IMG/VR virus record: IMGVR_UViG_3300037165_000008
Coordinates: 1 to 30,567 of that record
Origin: a virus
Length of the DNA stretch: 30,567 bases
Strand: one strand, 5' to 3'
Numbering within the stretch: position 1 is the stretch's first letter; every line of letters starts with the position of its first letter. A model generated the notes under the pieces. That model made no database searches and was not told the origin of the DNA. It saw only the letters and a program-made list of their open reading frames with translations. The position numbers and the translations under genes are program-made. Below are positions 22,317-28,810 of this stretch, in pieces.

Positions 22317-24403
22317 CGCGCCTCGCGGCGCTTCTGCTTTTGGTCGCGGGCACCGTCCACGGCCAGGCGCTCATCCCGCCGGGCTCCGCCGGTCAGCCGC
22401 TCTACAACCTGAACGGCGTGCAGATCGGCGCGTACACGACCCAGATCAGCGCCTTCTCGACCTACGTCAATTCCGACAATCAGGCGCTGAAAGCCTTCTA
22501 CGCCTGCAACCCCGCGACCACCATTTGCCGGATCATCGACAACGCGGACTCAGAACACACCTGCTGGCTGGGTGCGACGAGCTGCGCTTTCGGGCCGCAG
22601 CACGAATCGAACCTGTGGCAACCGAGCTTGATGAACCTTTTGACGAAGCGCGGGTATCCACTTTACTCGACCGGGCTTATCGGGCCGATCGGCACGGTCT
22701 CGACCTCGACCCTGTTCAATAACGGCATCCTGCCAGGCATTACCTGTTCCGGCACCGTCACGCAGGTCTCGCTGTCCGGGGTAGGTCCGCAGCAGGCAAC
22801 CGGCGCGCTGACGGGCGGCGGGACGCTCCAGATGGCCTCGGGCGCCGTGTGTACGGTTGCCGTATCCACCTTCGTCGCGACCCCTGGCGGCACGGCCGGT
22901 GCCTTCAACCGCTTTGAAGTGTACTGCGCGATCAACTCCACCACGGGCACCATGACCGTGACCATCTCCGGGCAAACGGCTTCCACCGCCTGCACCGGAA
23001 CCAATGCGTCCCCGTTGGCGCAGGCGTTTACCGTCACAAACTCTGCCGGCACAACCGCCCTCACCGTGGCGATCACTTGCACCACCGGCACGTGTAACTT
23101 GGGGGGTTGGGAGGAAATCTACACTACCAGCAATGTCGGCTACGCGATCGACGGCTTTGAGGCGACGGGCGGCGCGAACAGCTACTGGCTCGGCGCCGCG
23201 GCCGGCAATGCTGCGTACCTGAAACTCACCAGCGGGACCGTCGCGCTTCTCGACATTGCGATCGGTATCAACGATGCGGCTGGCTCGATCGCTTCGGCCA
23301 CCGTCAACACGAACATCGGCACCTTCATCGCCAACTGGCCCTCGGCAAGCGTCCTCATCTGGTCGTCTTTCCCATACACCGGCACGGGTTCCGCTGGGTA
23401 TCCAGCGATCCAGCAGGGCGAACAGCAATACGCCCTCACCAACAAGTACGATTTCTTGAACACGGCCGACAACGTGCCCGTCAACACCAGCGTCGCCTAC
23501 TGGGCGGGGCTGATGAACAGCGACACGACGCATCCCACGGATACCAGCGCGGCTTCTAACTTCGCGCAGTGGTGGCAGCACATTTTCGGCAGCACGCCGC
23601 AAGTGGTATCGACCATGGGTGTTTACCAGAACTGCTACACCAACGGCTGCGTGGCCGCAGTCGATGGGCTCGACACTACATCCACCATGGACAGTTACGT
23701 CTGCTATGTAACCTCGATGGCCTGGTGCGGCGGGCGGCGTTTCGTCGCAGCTTCCGGTGCCACCTTTCAGTCGATCGTGCAGGACGGGGTAGTCGGCACC
23801 GCGGTTACGGGCATCGGTGCTAACGGCGGGGTAGCCTCGGCGGGCTCTTGGGGCATCGGCTCGAACACTACCGCCGGCACGCAGACCCCGACCCTCACGA
23901 ATCTGTCGATAGTGGTTGACGCCACCAATCACATCGTCCAGCACCCCTACAACACCGTCGTCCTGACCGCGGCCTACACCAACGCGACGACCACGTTCAG
24001 CACGGTCCAGGATGCCACCCCGCACGTTCTAGCGTTTGCGGTCAACGCCAACCAGACGATCGTTGTTAGATGCAAACTCATGTACCAAGCGAGCGCCACC
24101 ACGGACGGGTTGATCGTGCAATGGACCGGACCGGCGAGCCCCACGGGGTTCCAAGCGGACATGCAGTATGCGACCAGCTACGCCGCGGCGATCAACAGCG
24201 ATTTCGTCGCCCCGGTCACGGCGCTCTCGACCCAGATACCGACCACGGGCGTCGCGGTAAATGCGGCGACCACAAACTACATGGCAATTGTCCACGCGAC
24301 TCTCATCAACGGCGCGAACGCCGGAACCTTGACGCTTCAGGCGAAGGGAGTCGGTACGGGCACGCTCACCATTGGAATCGGCAGCTTTTGCCACGCGGAA
24401 TGA
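22271..24403 (+). CDS. SGNH/GDSL hydrolase with inserted beta domain
   Basis: The 710-residue protein has a signal-peptide-like N-terminus (LAALLLLVAGTVHGQA) and an SGNH-type hydrolase whose motifs lie far apart: block I as DNADSEHTC near residue 90 with the candidate serine in ADSEH, block III as IGINDA near residue 332 (G-x-N-D), and block V as SDTTHPTD near residue 417 (D-x-x-H). The gap of about 240 residues between blocks I and III holds a beta-rich insert at about 145-290. The C-terminal 200 residues are beta-structured. Phage G7C gp63.1 is a known SGNH tail esterase with an inserted module that deacetylates O-antigen, so a surface-glycan esterase is a plausible role. The ATG at 22271 has AAGGGA upstream; the one at 22298 has none. 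Confidence 0.65.
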   Translation: MAHRHENIGMGRGYLTRLAALLLLVAGTVHGQALIPPGSAGQPLYNLNGVQIGAYTTQISAFSTYVNSDNQALKAFYACNPATTICRIIDNADSEHTCWLGATSCAFGPQHESNLWQPSLMNLLTKRGYPLYSTGLIGPIGTVSTSTLFNNGILPGITCSGTVTQVSLSGVGPQQATGALTGGGTLQMASGAVCTVAVSTFVATPGGTAGAFNRFEVYCAINSTTGTMTVTISGQTASTACTGTNASPLAQAFTVTNSAGTTALTVAITCTTGTCNLGGWEEIYTTSNVGYAIDGFEATGGANSYWLGAAAGNAAYLKLTSGTVALLDIAIGINDAAGSIASATVNTNIGTFIANWPSASVLIWSSFPYTGTGSAGYPAIQQGEQQYALTNKYDFLNTADNVPVNTSVAYWAGLMNSDTTHPTDTSAASNFAQWWQHIFGSTPQVVSTMGVYQNCYTNGCVAAVDGLDTTSTMDSYVCYVTSMAWCGGRRFVAASGATFQSIVQDGVVGTAVTGIGANGGVASAGSWGIGSNTTAGTQTPTLTNLSIVVDATNHIVQHPYNTVVLTAAYTNATTTFSTVQDATPHVLAFAVNANQTIVVRCKLMYQASATTDGLIVQWTGPASPTGFQADMQYATSYAAAINSDFVAPVTALSTQIPTTGVAVNAATTNYMAIVHATLINGANAGTLTLQAKGVGTGTLTIGIGSFCHAE

Positions 24404-24537
24404 GTTTTTCCCTGATGCTGCCCTCACATTTTAGTTGGTGCACGGTTTTCCCCGGTGGGCGACCATGCAACCTAACCCAATTCCGGCCTGAGAAGCCAGA
24501 ATCCTTGCCGATTGCCTCAACCTGACAGGAGTTCAAA
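24404..24537 (+). other. Longest intergenic gap, no gene found
   Basis: This 134-base gap holds no open frame worth calling on either strand. It has a less GC-rich start (GTTTTTCCCTGATG, ACATTTTAGTTGG) that could carry a promoter, but no matching pair of -35 and -10 boxes is convincing. A weak stem with one bulge, GGTGCA near 24436 with TGCAACC near 24468, is possible. AGGAG at 24527-24531 serves the next gene. Confidence 0.5.
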
Positions 24538-24918
24538 ATGGCCAGTAACAAGATTCTCAACGCGCCTCCGGTGGCGCTCACCCTTACGCTGACAACGAAT
24601 ATCTTCAACGTCGGCGGCTCGGTCCTGACGACCGCGCAGACCGGCTTCACGTTCTCGGGCCTGTATGCGGTCATCCGCCATGCTCGCGTCCTGAACAAGA
24701 CCGGCACGGCGGCGACCGTATCGCTCTGGAAGGGCGCTTCCGCCGGCAACGTGGCCGGCACGGAATGGAACTGGCAGGCGACGAGCGTCGCAGCCAATTC
24801 CTTCCTGGACGAATACGGCATCGCGCGTTTCGACACGGCGGACTACCTTGTGGGCGGCGCAGGCACGGTCACGGCCCTGACGCTGATGCTCGAGGGCGAA
24901 ATCGGGGTCGCAGGCTAA
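24538..24918 (+). CDS. Small tail-associated beta protein
   Basis: The 126-residue protein is beta-rich. It has the pattern HARVLNKTGTAATVSLWKGA, then GTEWNWQATSVAANSFLDEY and a late LVGGAGTVTALTLMLEGEI. Such small proteins are widespread next to fibre genes in phages and probably form one jelly-roll-like or Ig-like domain in the tail. AGGAG with a six-base spacer sets the start. Role is inferred from family pattern and place. Confidence 0.6.
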   Translation: MASNKILNAPPVALTLTLTTNIFNVGGSVLTTAQTGFTFSGLYAVIRHARVLNKTGTAATVSLWKGASAGNVAGTEWNWQATSVAANSFLDEYGIARFDTADYLVGGAGTVTALTLMLEGEIGVAG

Positions 24919-24927
24919 GAGCCGGCG

Positions 24928-25431
24928 ATGCTTCGATTCATGGTCATTGGTGCGCCTAGGTCGGGAACGGCCTGGGCAGCCAACTGGCTCACGTCAGACG
25001 GATACCTGTGCCTGCACGATCCTCTGTGGGACCACCACTACGGGGACCTCGATCAGTTCAGCGATCCAAAGACGGGGATTTCCTGCACCGGCATCGCCTA
25101 CTTTCCGGATTGGGTCAACCAGCATCCGGCCAGGAAGGTGATTCTGCATCGCCCGCGGCATGAAGTTCAGGCGAGTCTTGATGCGCTGGGCCTGCCCCCA
25201 TGTCCTCAGAAGCTGTTCGATAACCTGTGGCAGATCCGGGGGCTGCACGTTGAATGGCGCAGCCTGTTCACGCTCGAGGCTGCTGGAATCCACAAGCACC
25301 TGCGGCTCGGGTATTTCGACCCGATCAGATGGAAGATGCTCAAGGACATGCGCATCACGGCCAACTACCAGAAGCGCAAACAGAATCCGGAAGTTTGGGC
25401 GCGCATCCAAGCCGAAGGAGCCCTGCCGTGA
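24928..25431 (+). CDS. Sulfotransferase-like P-loop protein
   Basis: The 167-residue protein has the two PAPS-binding signatures of sulfotransferases. The 5'-phosphosulfate loop is GAPRSGTAWAANWL at residues 8-21. The 3'-phosphate site is LHRPRHEVQAS at 73-83, where Arg75 and Ser83 are eight residues apart as in human SULT1A1 (Arg130, Ser138). It would transfer sulfate from PAPS to a hydroxyl on protein, sugar or lipid. It is shorter than most cellular enzymes (about 250-300 residues) and has only part of the acceptor-binding half, but short phage homologues exist. Its stop overlaps the oxygenase start as GTGA, so the two are translated together. No strong SD precedes the ATG. Substrate unknown. 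Confidence 0.65.
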   Translation: MLRFMVIGAPRSGTAWAANWLTSDGYLCLHDPLWDHHYGDLDQFSDPKTGISCTGIAYFPDWVNQHPARKVILHRPRHEVQASLDALGLPPCPQKLFDNLWQIRGLHVEWRSLFTLEAAGIHKHLRLGYFDPIRWKMLKDMRITANYQKRKQNPEVWARIQAEGALP

Positions 25432-26024
25432 TTCACTACCTCGAGCCAGGCCGCAAAGCCAGAATGACGCCCATCACCGAGCGCCCCATCGATGTTTCCG
25501 CCGTGGTTGGCGAGTTAGATGCGCACCCGGAGCTGTGGAACCAGTTCACTTTGCGGACCAAGGAATACGGCGGCGACAAGGGGCCGCATCGGGCGATCGA
25601 CGACATTTGGGTCCGCTACAACGATTGGGTCAACTTCGACCCGGAGAACCCCAAGAAATTCTTCGAGGAACATGACTCGTCATGGTATCCGGCCTATGCG
25701 AAACTGCCGGCGCTCCGGCCGCTGATCTTCGGGTTGATGCAGGTGGTTGAGGGCGAGCGCCTTGGAGGCGTTTTGATTACCCGCATCCCAGCGGGCAGCA
25801 GCGTCGCACCCCACAAGGATCCGGGGTGGCACGCGGGTTACTACCGTAAATTTGCTGTGCAGCTCCGGGGCGGACCGGATCAGTACTTCTGTTTCGAGGG
25901 CGAATCCATGATCGCTGAAGCGGGAGAAGTGTACGAGTTCGATAACTCGGAGACGCACTGGGTCAATAACGACAGCGATCGCGAGCGCATCACGTTGATC
26001 GTGTGCATTCGCGCAGGAGCGTAA
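25428..26024 (+). CDS. 2-oxoglutarate/Fe(II) oxygenase, Asp-hydroxylase-like
   Basis: The 198-residue protein starts at a GTG with GAAGGAG upstream. It carries the iron facial triad of the 2OG-Fe(II) oxygenase superfamily: His129 and Asp131 in APHKDPG and His177 in SETHWVNN, followed by Arg185/Arg187 in DRERITLIV, in the place of the 2OG-binding arginine. Its pattern (RIPAGSSVAPHKDPG, YEFDNSETHWVNN) is closest to the aspartyl/asparaginyl beta-hydroxylase branch. Such enzymes hydroxylate protein side chains using O2 and 2-oxoglutarate. Coupling to the sulfotransferase gene suggests a two-step modification, hydroxylation then sulfation; the collagen-like fibre is one possible substrate. The chemistry is well supported by residues, the substrate is not. 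Confidence 0.75.
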   Translation: MIHYLEPGRKARMTPITERPIDVSAVVGELDAHPELWNQFTLRTKEYGGDKGPHRAIDDIWVRYNDWVNFDPENPKKFFEEHDSSWYPAYAKLPALRPLIFGLMQVVEGERLGGVLITRIPAGSSVAPHKDPGWHAGYYRKFAVQLRGGPDQYFCFEGESMIAEAGEVYEFDNSETHWVNNDSDRERITLIVCIRAGA

Positions 26025-26026
26025 CC

Positions 26027-27028
26027 ATGCCATGGGCAGTTGCCGCAGCAGCGGTCGGCGCAGGCGCCAGCATTTATGATACGAATCAACAGATCGACGC
26101 GCAGAAAAATGCGATCTCGCCGCTGCAAGGTGCGAATTCGGATCTTTACAGCAAGGCCGAAGGTATCGCCAATACGCCGTATACGCCGTACACAGGCGCT
26201 CAGGTAGCGCCTCTCTCGAGCGGCCAACAGCAGGCGGTCACGGCAGCGCAGACGAACGCCAATAATCAGGTAGGTCAGAACGACGTTTCGCAGGCGACTG
26301 ATCTCGCCGCAGGGGTCGCTGACAACGGTTGGAACAGCGCGACCGCCTCGAAGTACATGAGCCCGTACACGCAGAACGTCACCGACGTCGCGGAACGCCA
26401 GCTCAATCAGACCTACGCGAACACGGTGAATAACCAGCAGGCCACGGAGGCATCATCCGGTGCATTCGGCGGCGATCGCGCGACGCTGGACAAGGCGGCG
26501 ACGACGGGCGAGTACCTGAATACCGCCGAGAACACGGCGGCGATCAATCAGGCGAATGCCTACCAGTCCGCGATTCAGACGTGGCAGGCCGATAACACTC
26601 GCGCCCTTGGGGCCGCGCAGTCGTATCAGGCGTCTGGTAACGACATTACCCAGATGAATGCTTCGCAGATCAAAGACCTTTTGGCGACTGGCGGCGTCGA
26701 GCAGGCGACCCAGCAGATGCAGTTGAACGCCAATTACAACAACTATCTCGATAAGCGTAACTGGTCGACGACCGAGCTGCAGCCGTTGCTTCAGGCAACC
26801 ACCGGTAAAGGCACGCCGGCTGGCGTCACGCCAGCAAATACGGCAACGGATCTGCTTGGCATGGGCTCAGCGTTGGCCGGGTATTTTGGGTCGAACACGG
26901 ATTCTTACAACCCGTCGACGACCACGGACATGACCAACTCCCTGACGGCGTCGCAGAATTACACGGCGCCGTCGATTTCAACGAACAACAACACAATTTC
27001 CGGATTACCTTCGACGATCGGTGAATAA
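26027..27028 (+). CDS. Putative internal virion / DNA ejection protein
   Basis: The 333-residue protein has a short glycine/alanine hydrophobic N-terminus (MPWAVAAAAVGAGASIYD) and a long Ala/Gln/Asn-rich helical body. It includes PYTPYTGAQVAPLSSGQQQ, KYMSPYTQNVTDVAERQLNQ and ASSGAFGGDRATLD, which form a pattern I know from phage proteins encoded after tail genes and thought to be carried in the head and ejected with DNA. The C-terminus is Ser/Thr/Asn-rich and disordered. AGGAG at 26015-26019 sets the ATG at 26027. It is the first of three such genes in a row. Confidence 0.6.
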   Translation: MPWAVAAAAVGAGASIYDTNQQIDAQKNAISPLQGANSDLYSKAEGIANTPYTPYTGAQVAPLSSGQQQAVTAAQTNANNQVGQNDVSQATDLAAGVADNGWNSATASKYMSPYTQNVTDVAERQLNQTYANTVNNQQATEASSGAFGGDRATLDKAATTGEYLNTAENTAAINQANAYQSAIQTWQADNTRALGAAQSYQASGNDITQMNASQIKDLLATGGVEQATQQMQLNANYNNYLDKRNWSTTELQPLLQATTGKGTPAGVTPANTATDLLGMGSALAGYFGSNTDSYNPSTTTDMTNSLTASQNYTAPSISTNNNTISGLPSTIGE

Positions 27029-27037
27029 GGAAAAACC

Positions 27038-28810
27038 ATGCTCGTACAAGCACCAGACCCGCAGCAGGTAGACGCCGAGGAAATTGCTCCTGTTGACGTC
27101 GGGACAGGGGCGGACGCATCACCGGACCCGATCGCGGAGTACCGTCGTTACCTTGAGGCCAACACCGGGGATCGTCAGGTCGGGGAAGGACCGAACATTG
27201 ACGCTTCAAACCTTGAGCGCGAAAGGCAGGCCGGCGGACCGGATAGCGACCTTGCGCAGCTCGCGCAGCCGCCCGGCGCGCAAGGTCCTGCCGTATCCAG
27301 CGTGCCGCCCCCTGGCGCCGGTGGCGCCGGCCCCACGATCGACGGTGAGCCGCCGCCAGGAGCCCCGCAGGCTGGCCCGGCTGGACCTGTGCCGAATCCC
27401 CCGGCGCAGCCTCAGTCAGGGCCGGCCCGCCCGGCACCGCAAGCCGAGCCCGACACGATCGCGCCGGTAGCTGGCGGCGCACCCCAGGCGCCGCAGGCAC
27501 CCCAGGCGCCGCAAGCGCCACAGGCCAAGAGGGCCAAGAATGCCGCGCAGGCAAAACAGGCCGCGCAGGCGCCTACCATTGGCGCTGCCCACACGGACCC
27601 CACAGACGTTGCTACGCCGATCCCTGGCGTCACCGGAGGCCTCGCGGCGTCACTCGCCGCGGGTCCGGGCGGCGCAGATCAGGGCGGCGCAGGTCTCACC
27701 GCGGACGCATCCCAGCACACGCCGGCTTCCGGACATGTAGTGCCTGGCGCCAAGACCCCCGACGGCAGGCCGCAGGTAGCAACCAAACCGCCAGGCATGG
27801 ATGAAACTTGGTTCAAGAGCAAAGACACGTCCGACGTGCACAACGTCGAGGATTTGTTCAACATGCTGAAGCCGTCCAAGCAGACGACTTACATGGATTG
27901 GTGGGAGAAGCAGCATGGCGATATCAACAGTCGCTACGATGCGATGCGCCAGGATCTGGGCAACCGCCCGGACCCGTATCGCGATCCGACTCGCAAAGAA
28001 AAATTCACTGAATTGATGAATTTCGGCTTGCAGCTCATGCAGAACGCGAAGCGCGGAAACGATCCCATGGCGGCGCTCGGCCAGTCCATTCAGGAGGCGC
28101 GCGGTATCCAGCAGGGCAAGCAGCAAGCGCAGACCGGCGAGTACGATGCGCGCGTTGCTTCGATCGAAGGCCAGCGCCAGAACCAGTTGAAAGACATTGG
28201 CAACTACGGCCAAGCGGTCCGCGAGGATGCGCTCATCAACAATGCGAACGTGCGCACCGCGGTCTCCGCAATCAGCGCGCTCAAGCCCCCGAGGTCTGGT
28301 CAGCCGACCACCATGCAGCTCCAGAACGGTCGGGCGATCCAGTACGACCCGGACACAAAAGCGTGGGATTTCGTCAAGGACGCCAACGGCAAGCCGATCG
28401 AGGGCGTGCAGAAATCCGCAGCGTCCGGTGGCTCCGCCAAGCGAATGCAGGAGATGAACGACTTGATCGGCAAGGGCGTCGATAAAGACGTCGCCATGCA
28501 CGAGGTCTATGGCTCCGGCGGGTATGCGAAGGACGACCCCAACAAGACGTATATCAGCGTCTACAACAGCGCGAAGCGCAATCTCGAGACTGAGGGGGAT
28601 GCGCGCCAAGAGGCCGAACAGGTCACGGCGTCGCTGCATGGCCAGAACTGGCGTCAGACGGTCGCCGGCCGGCGAGCGCCGCAGGTCCCGGGCAGCCGCG
28701 GACCGGCGCCAACACCGCCGCAAACCCTCTTGCCGCCCGGCAAGATCGGCACTGACGCGCAGGGCAACCGATGGAGGACGGTCAACGGTCAAAACGTCTT
28801 GGTGCAGTAA
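27038..28810 (+). CDS. Putative internal virion protein, Pro/Gln/Ala-rich
   Basis: The 590-residue product has two halves. Residues 1-245 are disordered and rich in Pro, Ala, Gly and Gln, with a QAPQAPQAPQAP run. Residues from about 250 on are charged and helical and include DLFNMLKPSKQTTYMDWWEK, LMNFGLQLMQNAKRGNDPMA and LGQSIQEARGIQQGKQQAQ, a pattern seen in ejection proteins of podovirus-like phages. It is followed with a one-base overlap by the next large gene. AAGGA precedes the ATG. It could also be a head-DNA packing aid; no enzymatic motif is seen. Confidence 0.55.
   Translation: MLVQAPDPQQVDAEEIAPVDVGTGADASPDPIAEYRRYLEANTGDRQVGEGPNIDASNLERERQAGGPDSDLAQLAQPPGAQGPAVSSVPPPGAGGAGPTIDGEPPPGAPQAGPAGPVPNPPAQPQSGPARPAPQAEPDTIAPVAGGAPQAPQAPQAPQAPQAKRAKNAAQAKQAAQAPTIGAAHTDPTDVATPIPGVTGGLAASLAAGPGGADQGGAGLTADASQHTPASGHVVPGAKTPDGRPQVATKPPGMDETWFKSKDTSDVHNVEDLFNMLKPSKQTTYMDWWEKQHGDINSRYDAMRQDLGNRPDPYRDPTRKEKFTELMNFGLQLMQNAKRGNDPMAALGQSIQEARGIQQGKQQAQTGEYDARVASIEGQRQNQLKDIGNYGQAVREDALINNANVRTAVSAISALKPPRSGQPTTMQLQNGRAIQYDPDTKAWDFVKDANGKPIEGVQKSAASGGSAKRMQEMNDLIGKGVDKDVAMHEVYGSGGYAKDDPNKTYISVYNSAKRNLETEGDARQEAEQVTASLHGQNWRQTVAGRRAPQVPGSRGPAPTPPQTLLPPGKIGTDAQGNRWRTVNGQNVLVQ
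27479..27513 (+). repeat. Tandem 18-base repeat coding APQ units
   Basis: Seventeen bases starting GCACCCCAGGCG at 27479-27495 recur at 27497-27513, an 18-base period in frame, coding the APQAPQ run. The array continues less exactly to about 27525. It is a likely site of length change by slippage. Confidence 0.6.

Noticed and set aside
22550-24025. Long open frame on the minus strand (491 codons)
   Set aside because: It lies opposite the SGNH hydrolase gene, has no plausible fold, and is Arg/Gly/Val-biased as expected for a shadow frame.
17018-24403. Siphovirus or myovirus tail (tape measure, tube, frameshifted chaperone)
   Set aside because: No long coiled-coil tape measure, tail tube or sheath protein is present. 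The gp4-like connector, adaptor, nozzle and ejection set fits a short tail.
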